DNA from: Pedobacter sp. W3I1
GTDB taxonomy: Bacteria > Bacteroidota > Bacteroidia > Sphingobacteriales > Sphingobacteriaceae
NCBI RefSeq assembly: GCF_030816015.1
Contig: NZ_JAUSXN010000001.1
Coordinates: 744,001 to 808,000, forward strand
Reading direction: 5' to 3'
Length of the DNA stretch: 64,000 nt
This document shows, one piece after another, positions 51,001 through 60,300 of the stretch; position 1 is the first letter of the stretch, and every line of letters starts with the position of its first letter. Below the pieces are notes generated by a model. The model saw only the letters and a program-made list of their open reading frames with translations, did not search any database and was not told the origin of the DNA. The translations under genes were made by a program, and so were the position numbers.

Positions 51001-54000
51001 GCCATATAACTTTCGGCCTACAGATTTTAGACCAGATGGAACGTTATTGCAGCCCAGAAATAACTGGGGAGGTTTCCAGCGAAAAATTGAAACCAACGAT
51101 TTTGAAGCTTTAAATGTGGGCTTTATTGAGTTTTGGGTAATGGACCCGTTTATTTATAAACCAAATTCGGCAGGTGGTGACATGTATTTCAACCTGGGAA
51201 ATATTTCGGAAGATATTCTTAAAGATGGTCGGAAATCCTTAGAAAATGGTTTGCCGGCAACCAACGACCCAAGCAAATACGAAGAAACCGTATGGGGCCG
51301 TGTACCCAAATTGCAACCTGTGGTACAGGCTTTCGATAATAATGCCAATTCACGCCGTGCACAGGATGTAGGTTTGGATGGACTATCGGATGCAGACGAA
51401 AAAGTAAAATTTGCTGCGGCAATTACGCAGATTAAATCGCAATTAAATGCCACGGCTTCTGCCGCACTGGATACCGATCCTTCATCAGATAATTATGCCT
51501 ATTTCAGAGGCCCGGCTTTAGATCAGATTAATGCAGGCATTCTTAAACGTTACGAGAAATATAACGGAACTGAAGGAAACTCTAAAACTTCACAGCAGTC
51601 ACAGGAAGAATTAGGACTTGAAAACTCTGCGTCTACTTCTTTACCCGATGGAGAAGACATCAACCGCGATAATAACATGACGCAAAGCGATGAGTATTTT
51701 CAGTATAAAGTTTCGATACGCCCGGGCGATTTAAATGTCGGTCAGAATTTTATTACCGATAAAGTAACCTCGCAGGTAAAATTGGCCAATGGAAATACCC
51801 AGGCCGTTTCATGGTATCAATTCAGAATCCCAATTGGTCAGTACCAGGAGAAAGTAGGTGGTATCCAGGATTTTAAATCAATCCGTTTTTTCAGGATGTT
51901 TATGACCAATTTCGCTGATACCGCTGTAATGCGTTTCGCGAAATTACAATTGATCCGCGGGGAATGGAGAGAATACAATGCTGCGAACCAAGCTGCACAA
52001 GTAATCGTCGATCCATCACTGCCTGCACTTACTCCTGATAATTCTACTATTGAAGTTTCGACGGTAAACATCGAAGAAAATGGAAAACGTTCACCGATTC
52101 CATACGTTACCCCTCCAGGCATTCTTCGCGAGCGTGATTATAGCAACTATCGTGGCGATACGCGTTTAAATGAGCAATCGCTGTCTGTTATTGTAAAATC
52201 GCTAAGAGATGGCTATGGTAGAGCTGCATTTAAAACAGCTTACAGCGATTTCAGATCTTATAAACATTTAGAAATGTTTATCCATGCCGAGGCCGTTAAC
52301 AATCAAATTTTAAATGATAATGATGTTGCCGCATTCTTACGAATTGGAACTGATAACCAGGATAATTATTATGAATATGTAATTCCATTAAAGGTAACCA
52401 ATCCGGGTACAAGCGATCCTGATGCCATTTGGCCGGAAGCCAATAGAATGGATATTGATTTAACGCTTTTCCAAAATGCTAAGCTGGCCCGTAATGTAGC
52501 TAAACAGGCTAACGGACAACCATGGCCTACCAATGTTCCATTTACCTATACCGATGGAACCAGAACCATTGTAGTTAAAGGGCAACCTGATATGAGCAAA
52601 GTTAGGGTGTACATGGTGGGTATTAAAAATCCGCTCCGTGCCGCCAGTGATGAACAGAACGATGACGGACTTGATAAAAATGCGCTGGTTTGGTTTAACG
52701 AATTAAGGTTAACAGAATTTGATGAAAAGGGCGGTTGGGCAGCTACAGGGAGACTGAACTTGAAACTGGCCGATTTTGCAGATGTAAATATTTCAGGAAG
52801 TAAATCTACCATCGGTTTTGGTTCGATCGATTCGAAAGTGAGTGAGCGGAACCGTGCCGATAATGTATTACTTGATGTTTCTTCTGCCATGGAATTAGGT
52901 AAGTTTCTGCCGCAAAAATCGGGTGTGAAAATCCCAATGTTTGTAAGTTACTCTAAGCAGGTTTCTACTCCACAGTACAATCCCAGAACACCAGATATTG
53001 AGCTCAAAAATGCTTTAGAACAATCGACAAAAGAACAAAAAGATTCGATTTTAAATTTTGCACAGGATTATACCGTTAGAAGAGGTATAAACTTTACCAA
53101 CGTCAGAAAAGAACGGACCAATAACAGTAAACCTGTTCACCTTTGGGATATAGAGAATTTTGCAGCAAGTTATGCTTATACGCAATACAATCATCGCGAT
53201 TTTATTAACCAGAGCAGTATTCAGAATACCTATAGGGCATCGTTACAGTACAGTTATTCAAAAGAAGCCAAAACGATAGCGCCATTTGAAAAGATTATAA
53301 AATCGAATATGCTCGCTTTACTGAAGGATTTTAACTTCAGTATTTTCCCAAGTGCGATTAATTTCAGGATTGATGTAGACCGTTTATATTCAGAAAATAC
53401 CTTACGAAATAACGATCCAAATAATACCATTGGGGTTTACCAGAGTGGTTATGGCACCACCTTTAACAAAAACTTTACCATGAGCAGGATTTATGGTATA
53501 GCCTGGAACCTTACCCGTTCGCTACAGTTAGATTTTAATGCCACAAATTATTCGATCATTGATGAACCAGATGGCAGACTCGACGGTTTAAAACGCGATA
53601 CCGTTTGGCAAAATTTAAAACGTTTAGGACGTACAACCGATTATAACCATAATTTAAACGTTACTTATAACCTGCCAATTGATAAAATACCCGGGCTAAA
53701 CTGGATTACCGTGAAAACCCGTTATGGAACTAACTTTAACTGGCAAACCGAGCCGCTTTCTACCTTACTCGATCCGAATATTAATTTGGGTAATACGGTA
53801 CAGAACAGCAGAACAGTACAGGTAAATCCAACCCTAAACTTAACTACTTTATACAACAAGTTTGGCTTTATCAGAAATGCAGGTAATGATCAGGAAGGAA
53901 GTGGTGCTAAGAAATTTTTTATTAACCTGTTAACGAGCGTAAAAAACGTTAATGCCAGTTTTGTACAAACCAAAGGTATTTTCTTGCCAGGTTATCTGCC

Positions 54001-55261
54001 AACCACCAGGTATTTTGGTATCGATAATGTAACCGGGGCACCAGGTTTAGGTTTTGCTTTCGGAAGTCAGCGCGATATTCGTGATATGGCATTAAACAAC
54101 GGCTGGCTAACCACCGATACCTTGCAGAATCAACTGTATGTAAACACCCTCAGAGAGGATTTTCAGCTTACCGGACAGGTAGAGCCATTTAAAGATTTAC
54201 GGATTACGCTAAAGGCAAATAAGGCACAAACCAGAAATTTTTCTACCAATTTCAGGTATGTAGCCAGCGTATCATCGTTCGAAAATTTAAGTGCCATTAC
54301 TACCGGCGATTATAGTGTATCTTATATTGCTTTGGGTACAGCTTTCAAAGAAAATAACGCTACGGTAATTTCGGGCTTGTTTAATCAGTTTATGGCCAAC
54401 AGGATCATTATCTCCAGAAGATTGGGTGCTCAGAATCCAAATTCAGGGGGGGTAAATGGCGGTTATGCAGATGGTTACAGTAAAGAAAGCCAGGATGTGA
54501 TTATTTCAGCTTTTATGGCTGCCTATTCGGGCAAAGATGCAGGCAAGACAAAAATGAATGCCTTTCCTAAAATACCACTGCCAAACTGGAGTTTAACCTA
54601 TAGCGGTTTAACCCGTATTCCTTTTATCGCCGATAAGTTTTCATCTGTCGACATCAGACATGGCTACCGCTCTGCCTACAATATTAATGGCTTTAACTCA
54701 TTATTACGCTATCAGGAAACCAATGGTGCGGTTAGCAGTAGAGATGTAAATAATAACTTTTTACCAGAATACCAGTTTGCTCAGGTAACCATTTCTGAAT
54801 ATTTTTCTCCGTTGGTTGGCGTTGATACCAGGTTTAAAAATAACCTGACCGCTTCTTTTGAGTTAAACCGTTCACGTTTATTAGGATTAAGTTTATCTAA
54901 CAGTCAGCTGGCACAGCTATCAGAAAACAATATGGTTTTAGGATTGGGCTACCGTACCAATAAATTCCGTTTCCCATTCGGATGGTTTAAAAGCCTGAAA
55001 ATGGATAACAACATGGATTTTAAGTTAGATGTAGCCATCCGCGACAATAAAACCGTGATTTACCGTGCAGATGTGACCGAAGCCGAAGTTTCTTCAGGAG
55101 CAAAGAACATTACCTTAAGGCCAAGTGTAGATTATGTATTGAATCAGAAATTTAATATCAAATTGTTTTACGATTCGAATATTACTAAGCCTTATACTTC
55201 GCAAACTTTTAATACTTCATTCAGTAATTTCGGATTTAGTTTAAGGTTTACATTGAATTAA
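48062..55261 (+). CDS. sprA: SprA, outer-membrane translocon of the type IX secretion system
   Basis: The 2,399-residue protein has a signal peptide (KRISTFLFLIPLFLIASQNA, cleavage after AFSQ). The N-terminal third carries SprA-family motifs such as GEAELTFLGRVNKNENPLFN and VSLPLNTSLITGTQALFGIK. Long stretches of amphipathic strands continue to the C-terminus (FNTSFSNFGFSLRFTLN). SprA forms a very large 36-strand barrel through which T9SS cargo leaves the periplasm; the size fits. The start is TTG 48062 (TTGAAGAGAATATCTACA): it gives a complete signal peptide and no ATG is near. It is a single uninterrupted frame. Whether this organism glides cannot be said. Confidence 0.95.
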   Translation: MKRISTFLFLIPLFLIASQNAFSQVVPSKTDTIAPKNNFGLREKERLGLSPAVNPFYPAPSNLKRVVEYDAKNKRYVVKELIGEKFVLNTQYLTIDEYQRLVNSEIKRGNWRSISNAEVSDYRSTGIIPQIQVNSKAFEKLFGGTTIDIQPRGEAELTFLGRVNKNENPLFNERQRVQTNFDFNQRIQMDLVGNIGTKLKIKSNYNTEAQFDFENQIKLDYTGGPDDIIQKIEAGNVSLPLNTSLITGTQALFGIKTQLKFGRLNVTSVYTQQKSESREIRITNGAQQNTTTVNIDSYEANKHYFLSQYFRNNYNKNLANAPIITSPIQITKIEVWITNKAGNTTDSRDVLGLMDLGENVPFNTSLLTGGTSGLPAGTTATGFSQQSNNLIAQLNAYQGGAIRQTNSNAVLSFFQTTPANSSNTDNFAKLIYARKLTEREFTFQPQLGYLSLNNPLNADEVLAVAYRYTYNGVEYQVGEFSTDVSFDAANPKVLYAKLLKNETTKIQLPTWDLMMKNIYSIGGYQISSQNFKLDIYRIDNETGVDNPVMTEGQNTANKQWIALTEFDRLNQQNERKPDGIFDFVAANNAFGSYSTASNANQASMFGVGSNGQTSLVTNTNSGYITIDPANGRIIFPVIEPFGKDLAAKFLPSEQALINKYTFTALYDSTQTIAKQLFQNQNRYTIKVNYQSDISSEFSLNAINVPEGSVKVFAGTMPLTEGVDFTVDYQGGRVSIINQALLVSGQPIRITTENNELFGLQQRSLFGTRLDYRVNNKLNLGGTIMNLTEKPLTQKVNIGEEPISNTIWGADINYSSPSRFLTKLVDKLPFLSTKAPSSVTFYGEFAQLIPGHPRALNFAGSKNGVSYLDDFEASRSVIDLKSAIAWQLSGTPQLFAEHDKSNDLTYGYNRARIAFYNIDPTFYNSAASTTPANIRNNRAELSNHYVREIIEQEVFPFKETATGQALNITTFDVAYYPTVRGPYNFRPTDFRPDGTLLQPRNNWGGFQRKIETNDFEALNVGFIEFWVMDPFIYKPNSAGGDMYFNLGNISEDILKDGRKSLENGLPATNDPSKYEETVWGRVPKLQPVVQAFDNNANSRRAQDVGLDGLSDADEKVKFAAAITQIKSQLNATASAALDTDPSSDNYAYFRGPALDQINAGILKRYEKYNGTEGNSKTSQQSQEELGLENSASTSLPDGEDINRDNNMTQSDEYFQYKVSIRPGDLNVGQNFITDKVTSQVKLANGNTQAVSWYQFRIPIGQYQEKVGGIQDFKSIRFFRMFMTNFADTAVMRFAKLQLIRGEWREYNAANQAAQVIVDPSLPALTPDNSTIEVSTVNIEENGKRSPIPYVTPPGILRERDYSNYRGDTRLNEQSLSVIVKSLRDGYGRAAFKTAYSDFRSYKHLEMFIHAEAVNNQILNDNDVAAFLRIGTDNQDNYYEYVIPLKVTNPGTSDPDAIWPEANRMDIDLTLFQNAKLARNVAKQANGQPWPTNVPFTYTDGTRTIVVKGQPDMSKVRVYMVGIKNPLRAASDEQNDDGLDKNALVWFNELRLTEFDEKGGWAATGRLNLKLADFADVNISGSKSTIGFGSIDSKVSERNRADNVLLDVSSAMELGKFLPQKSGVKIPMFVSYSKQVSTPQYNPRTPDIELKNALEQSTKEQKDSILNFAQDYTVRRGINFTNVRKERTNNSKPVHLWDIENFAASYAYTQYNHRDFINQSSIQNTYRASLQYSYSKEAKTIAPFEKIIKSNMLALLKDFNFSIFPSAINFRIDVDRLYSENTLRNNDPNNTIGVYQSGYGTTFNKNFTMSRIYGIAWNLTRSLQLDFNATNYSIIDEPDGRLDGLKRDTVWQNLKRLGRTTDYNHNLNVTYNLPIDKIPGLNWITVKTRYGTNFNWQTEPLSTLLDPNINLGNTVQNSRTVQVNPTLNLTTLYNKFGFIRNAGNDQEGSGAKKFFINLLTSVKNVNASFVQTKGIFLPGYLPTTRYFGIDNVTGAPGLGFAFGSQRDIRDMALNNGWLTTDTLQNQLYVNTLREDFQLTGQVEPFKDLRITLKANKAQTRNFSTNFRYVASVSSFENLSAITTGDYSVSYIALGTAFKENNATVISGLFNQFMANRIIISRRLGAQNPNSGGVNGGYADGYSKESQDVIISAFMAAYSGKDAGKTKMNAFPKIPLPNWSLTYSGLTRIPFIADKFSSVDIRHGYRSAYNINGFNSLLRYQETNGAVSSRDVNNNFLPEYQFAQVTISEYFSPLVGVDTRFKNNLTASFELNRSRLLGLSLSNSQLAQLSENNMVLGLGYRTNKFRFPFGWFKSLKMDNNMDFKLDVAIRDNKTVIYRADVTEAEVSSGAKNITLRPSVDYVLNQKFNIKLFYDSNITKPYTSQTFNTSFSNFGFSLRFTLN

Positions 55262-55337
55262 CGACATAAGGCAATCCTAATCTAACAGTTTGTTAGTGGC
55301 CAGGTCGGTTATGATATGTTCAGGATCTATTGAAAAG

Positions 55338-55802
55338 TTATTGGTCGCTGGGTACCTTTAAATTACTATCATTAGTATTGTTAGATGTGTCCCATGCAAT
55401 CTTATTCTTTTGTGCTAAGAATATTCTGCTAAATACATATGCAGTTAAAAACATAGGGCCATAACTGAACAGCAAATAATCAAAACTCATGTAATACATG
55501 GCCCCGCTGATAAGCAAATAGAACAAAAAGATAACAATCGAATGGGCCATCGGCCTGTCATTTATAAATCTTTTATAACCCGATTTTTCTATCAGGTAAT
55601 GATTTATCGTAATAACTGCTGCAATTATAGCTATAAAGATAAATAGATGGGTAAAGGGTAGGTTAAAATTAAAACTATAATTAAGCGGTTTTATAAGCAT
55701 GATCAATCCAATATAGCCGAATCCAATTGCCATTGTTACCGGAACAGAAACAATCAAGGTCACTAGGCATACTTTTAAAGTGTAAATTTGTGCAGGTTTC
55801 AT
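55338..55802 (-). CDS. hypothetical four-helix membrane protein
   Basis: The 154-residue protein has about four membrane segments: VCLVTLIVSVPVTMAIGFGY, LFIFIAIIAAVITINHYL, SIVIFLFYLLISGAMYY, and YGPMFLTAYVFSRIFLA. A short polar tail rich in Asn, Asp and Ser follows. I do not recognise a family. It is convergent with sprA and divergent from gcvH. Confidence 0.6.
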   Translation of the reverse strand: MKPAQIYTLKVCLVTLIVSVPVTMAIGFGYIGLIMLIKPLNYSFNFNLPFTHLFIFIAIIAAVITINHYLIEKSGYKRFINDRPMAHSIVIFLFYLLISGAMYYMSFDYLLFSYGPMFLTAYVFSRIFLAQKNKIAWDTSNNTNDSNLKVPSDQ

Positions 55803-55933
55803 ATCGAGCGTTAATTTGTTAGGTGAATATAAATATTTTTCCTGAATCTGTTTATGCGAACAATTCCCGATTCAGGAACTTGTGTACGAAAAGCAGCATT
55901 AAACCTTTTTACGATAAGTAAATTTGCCAGGCA

Positions 55934-55964
55934 TTGCGATATGTTAAACTAAATTGTATTTTTG
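55934..55964 (+). promoter_or_regulatory. putative promoter of gcvH
   Basis: TTG at 55934-55936, 20-nt spacer, TATTTTTG at 55957-55964, giving a leader of about 90 nt. No riboswitch fold was recognised in the leader. Confidence 0.45.
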
Positions 55965-56058
55965 AAGGATAAACGGCATAAGAAACTAAATACTTGGAAT
56001 ACGAGTAGGCCGCTTAAAACAACAAAATACATAACTTATATTCAATAATTTATAACTA

Positions 56059-56439
56059 ATGAATTTTCCATCAGAATTAAAATACACTAAAGACCACGAG
56101 TGGGTTAAAGTTGAAGGTAACGAAGCTATTATCGGTGTTACTGATTTCGCTCAGCGTGAATTGGGTGATATTGTTTATGTTGATATCAATACGGTAGGTA
56201 GCGAGGTAGCAAAAGAAGAAGTTTTTGGTACTGTAGAAGCCGTTAAAACAGTGTCTGATTTATATATGCCAGTTACTGGTACCGTATTAGAAGTTAATGC
56301 TGAACTAAACGATAATCCGGAATTAGTAAATTCTGATCCTTATGGAAAAGGTTGGATGGTAAAAGTATCTTTAGCTAATTTAGCTGAGGTAGAAGATTTA
56401 TTAACAGCAGAAGCTTACCAGGAATTGGTAGGCGCTTAA
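56059..56439 (+). CDS. gcvH: glycine cleavage system H protein
   Basis: The 126-residue lipoyl carrier shuttles the methylamine group among the P, T and L proteins. The lipoylated Lys63 is in [16 protein letters not shown], followed by [20 protein letters not shown], both hallmarks. It stands without the other gcv genes, as is usual in Bacteroidota. The VanZ-like gene follows 10 nt downstream, suggesting co-transcription. Confidence 0.97.
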   Translation: MNFPSELKYTKDHEWVKVEGNEAIIGVTDFAQRELGDIVYVDINTVGSEVAKEEVFGTVEAVKTVSDLYMPVTGTVLEVNAELNDNPELVNSDPYGKGWMVKVSLANLAEVEDLLTAEAYQELVGA

Positions 56440-56449
56440 TTATTATATT

Positions 56450-56875
56450 TTGTACAAAGCACTGAAACAACAAAAATGGGCCGTTCTATGGACCATCGTA
56501 GTTTTAGTGCTTTGTAATATTGAAATTTCCGATTCTGTAGGTGGAAGCGGTTTTTTCTTTAAAGGTTTTGACAAGATGACCCATATGGGTTTTTTCTTTG
56601 TCTTATCGGTATTACTCTTCTACGGTAAAATTAGATATCAGCATACCTTCGCTTTCAGAACATTAACCATTTTTAAAATATTGCTTATCAATGCAATCAT
56701 TGGCGGCGGAATTGAACTGTTACAATGGAAAGTTTTCACCTACCGATCAGCAGAATGGTGGGATTTTGGCTGCGATATGTTAGGCGCATCAATGGCAGTT
56801 TTTAGTTATGTATTGCTCCATAAATTAAATTTCAATGAAACCACGACGGATACACCGCTTACCAAAAACAATTAA
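56450..56875 (+). CDS. VanZ-like family membrane protein
   Basis: The 141-residue protein has four hydrophobic segments. The motif FDKMTHMGFFFVLSVLLFYG and the later GGGIELLQWKVFTYRSAEWW ... DMLGASMAV match the VanZ-like pattern (DKxxH, E..Q, R..D..DxxxN/S). The function is unknown apart from a link to teicoplanin resistance for VanZ itself. The start is TTG 56450, the only option before the first helix. It is coupled to gcvH. Confidence 0.8.
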   Translation: MYKALKQQKWAVLWTIVVLVLCNIEISDSVGGSGFFFKGFDKMTHMGFFFVLSVLLFYGKIRYQHTFAFRTLTIFKILLINAIIGGGIELLQWKVFTYRSAEWWDFGCDMLGASMAVFSYVLLHKLNFNETTTDTPLTKNN

Positions 56876-56920
56876 TGTATCCGAAATCGCTTCATTGCAA
56901 TTGAAAATAAAATAAAATCA

Positions 56921-57046
56921 ATGAAAACGAAAGTTAGCATCATCTGTGTAATGGCGGCCATATGTTTAAGTGGGTGCAGTATTTTTAAAAAGAACTGTAA
57001 CTGCCCAAAAGTATATTACAAAAACTATCCTTCACCGCAAAAATAA
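56921..57046 (+). CDS. tiny lipoprotein, 41 residues
   Basis: The frame reads MKTKVSIICVMAAICLSGC, a textbook lipoprotein signal peptide with Cys19 in the lipobox LSGC. It continues SIFKKNCNCPKVYYKNYPSP and ends QK. Two more Cys in NCNC follow. It has an A-rich upstream region, like its neighbours, and starts 45 nt after the VanZ-like gene. Function unknown. The signal peptide makes it credible despite its size. Confidence 0.65.
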   Translation: MKTKVSIICVMAAICLSGCSIFKKNCNCPKVYYKNYPSPQK

Positions 57047-57197
57047 TCCTCTTTCTGATCGCTTTCCCTTTCGATCTGATCACCTTCCTAAAGGCTGTAT
57101 TTAAAATGTTACCAACCTTTTAACACACCTTAACAAACCTTTGCGCCTTTCCCTAGTCTGATAGCTTAGTTTTGTATTATATTATCTAATTTTTTTG

Positions 57198-60012
57198 ATG
57201 AAAAGAAACGTTCAGAGGGCAATATTCATTGCGCTCCTATTTTGTGGATATATTGCCCAGGCTCAAAATACTGGCTCAATAAGCGGTAAAGTAATTAACG
57301 CGAAAGATAAAAAGCCTGTTGACTTTGCTACCATAGCAATTAAAAGCTTGAAAGATTCGAGTACGGTAGCCTCAGGACAAACCAATCCTGATGGCTCTTT
57401 TAGTTTTAAGAATATTGCCGCGGGTAAATATAGAATCTACTCCGCCTTTTTAGGTTTAAAAACAGTAACCAAGGACATTGACGTGGGCAAAGCAGCAGTG
57501 AATGCCGGCGAAATTGCCATGGTTGATGATGGTGTTGATTTAAAAGATGTTAACGTTACGGCAAGCATTCCGGTAGTTGTAAAAACAGATACTATAGAAT
57601 TTGATGGAAAATCAATCAAGGTGAGAGAAAACGCTGTTGTAGAAGACATGTTGAAAAAACTTCCAGGAGTTGAAGTAGCAAAAGACGGAAGCATTAAAGC
57701 ACAGGGCGAAACCGTTACAAAAGTTAAAGTAGATGGTAAAGAGTTTTTTGGAACAGATCCCTTATTGGCTACAAAAAACTTACCTGCCGATATGGTTGAT
57801 AAGATTCAGGTAATTGATGAGATGTCCGAGCAATCTCAATTTTCTGGTGTTGATGATGGTACAAGAAATAAAATCTTAAATATCACAACTAAAGCCGGAA
57901 TGAAAAAGGGTTATTTTGGAAATAGTACAGTTGGATACGGTACACAAGATCGTTATGATGCAAGTTTGAATGTGAACAAGTTTAATAACGATCAACAGTT
58001 TAGTTTTATCGGTCAGTTTAACAATGTAAATAAACAGAATTTCGGACAGGGTAATGGCGCGGGCAATGGTTTTGGCGGCGGTGGCCGTGGCAATTTTGGT
58101 GGTGGAGGTAGTGGTGCAGGTAGCGGTGGTATTACGACCACCAATGCTGCAGGTTTAAACTTTGCCGATACTTATAAAGATGGTACCCAGATTCAGGGAA
58201 GTTACTTTTTTAATAAATCGGCTGTCGCAAACCAGCAGACAAGTTTTACCCAGAATTTATTGGGCGACAAAATTACTACTGTTTCGAACAATGCGGATAA
58301 TAATACGGACAGGATTAACCATCGGTTTAATTTTATGATTGATACTAAACTGGATTCTTCAACTACTATTAAAATCCAGCCGAACGTATCGTACACTGAA
58401 AGTGATGCTACAAACCTGAGCGATTATACCAGAAACCTCATCCAGTCTACAACTGTCGGAAATCAGCGCTATATCAGCAACAGTACAACCCCAAACATCA
58501 GCAATAACTTGTTGGTTCGTAAAAAGTTCAAAAGACGCGGTAGGACACTCTCGCTTAATGTAAATACGAGTATTAATAATAATGATGCCGATAACTATAA
58601 TTACATTTCTGAAACGAATACCATTAACAGTACACCAACGGCTAGTTTGATCGATCAGTTGAACAAGGTAAATACCAACTCTATTAATAATACCTCCAGA
58701 TTGGTGTATACAGAGCCACTTTCTAAAACAACAAGTTTAGAGTTTAACTATCAAAACGGATATAGCCATGATAACCAGGGCCGCCAGGTATTGGATTTTA
58801 ATTCAGCAAGCGGGCAATATGATCTGGTTAATTTGGATTACACGAATATTTATGAGAACCAGACTTTAACAAATGCTGCGGGCGTAAGTTTTACAACTAA
58901 TGAAAAAAAATATAACTGGAATATTGGTTTAGCCGCACAACAAACCAATCGCGAAAACACTAACCTTACAACTGGTTTGGTAAGAACACAGAATTTTCAT
59001 CAATTTAACGCCTTCGGCAAATTTCAGATATAATTTCAGCAATTCCAGAAGATTGAATATCCGGTATAGAGGAACAACCCAACAGCCTACTATTAATCAG
59101 ATACAGCCAATACTTGATAATACCAACACACAAAGTGTTTTTGTTGGTAATCCTGAATTAAAGCCGCAGTTTAACAACAATTTAAGCATTAACTATAACA
59201 ATTTCGATTTCGCCAAAAGCAGGATGTTTTTTGCTTTCTTAAGCTTAAGTCAAACTTTTAATGCCATCGGGAACAGCAGCCAGTTGGTAACTGATCAAAA
59301 TGATGTAGACTATGGAAAAATCAGAACTACCTATGTTAATGTTGACGGGGTTTATTCTGGTAATGCAAGTATCAATATGGGCCTGCCAATTTTGCCAGAA
59401 CGTAAATTAACCCTTAATGCATCGTTAAATGGAAATTACAACAGGAATGTGAATTTTACAACGGGTAATAACAGTACGGAACTGCTGAAAAACATCACTA
59501 ATTCCTGGTCGGTTACCAACAGGTATAATTTCGTAACCAATTTTGATAAGTTTGATCTTACTGGTGGTATTTCCGGAACATACAACAGGGCAACTTATTC
59601 TGCTCAGCCAAACTCGACTACAAACTATTATACTTTAAATCCCAGTTTTGATATTAGCTATTTGTTTCCCGGCAATATCCGCTTAGCGGTAGATTTAGAT
59701 TATATCAAAAATACGGGAAGAGGTGAAGGCTACAATACGGAGTATACGTTGGTAAATTCTTATATCAGCCGTCAGTTTTTTAAAAACAGAGGTACATTTA
59801 AAATTGCTGTTAACGATGCTTTTAACCAAAATCAGGGTATTAGCAGAACAGCAACAAATAACACGATTACAGATTTAAACTATAACGTATTAAAACGTTA
59901 TTACATGTTCTCATTCACTTATTCTTTAACCCGCATTGGCGGAAGAAATATGAGTGGAGATATGCAGATGCCTGCCCAGGGTGGTGATGGCGGCCGTCGT
60001 ATGAGAATGTAA
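57198..60012 (+). CDS. TonB-receptor-like outer-membrane beta-barrel protein, copy 1 (frame interrupted once)
   Basis: Two frames together give about 938 residues. A signal peptide (ending AQAQ) precedes a CarboxypepD_reg-like domain (GSISGKVINAKDKKPVDFAT). A plug-like region (VVEDMLKKLPGVEVAKDGSI, VDGKEFFGTDPLL) is followed by a Gly-rich loop and an OMP_b-brl_3 barrel. Part one stops at 59033. Comparison with copy 2 (NYTPSAMFRYNFSNS) shows the break exactly: one surplus A in TTTAACG at 59004-59010. Without it the sequence reads FTPSANFRYNFSNS and stays open to 60012. Substrate unknown. A terminator follows. Confidence 0.82.
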
Positions 60013-60044
60013 TACTTTGATGTAATCTGTCATTCTTCAATATA

Positions 60045-60135
60045 TCGTCATTTCGACCGTAGCGGAGAAATCTAAAAGGATGTTTAAAGATTTATCTCCC
60101 GAAAGTTCGGGATTACACTCCAGTCGAAATGACGA
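60045..60135. repeat. TCGTCATTTCGAC interspersed palindrome
   Basis: Outer arms TCGTCATTTCGAC (60045-60057) and GTCGAAATGACGA (60123-60135) are perfect complements. Inside are AGAAATCT/AGATTTATCT, and CCCGAA-ag-TTCGGG at the centre. The word matches a repeat frequent in Bacteroidota spacers. Confidence 0.7.
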
Positions 60136-60146
60136 TTTTATTTTAG

Positions 60147-60176
60147 AAAAGTCTCGGTTTTAACCGGGACTTTTCT
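60147..60176 (+). terminator. intrinsic terminator after receptor-like copy 1
   Basis: AAAAGTCTCGGTT / AACCGGGACTTTT stem with one T-G change, followed by TCTGTTT. Confidence 0.75.
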
Positions 60177-60300
60177 GTTTATAGCCACCCAGTTTGATGA
60201 TTAAATGTATGGTTGACAATTATGTATTTCAAATGTTACCTAAGCAAAATAAACCTTTATTAAAGTCGGTAGTCTTTATGCTATAAACCAAACTAACCGA

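Noticed and set aside
55965..56058. Glycine riboswitch before gcvH
   Set aside because: The leader is under 100 nt, AT-rich and lacks the conserved glycine-aptamer cores.
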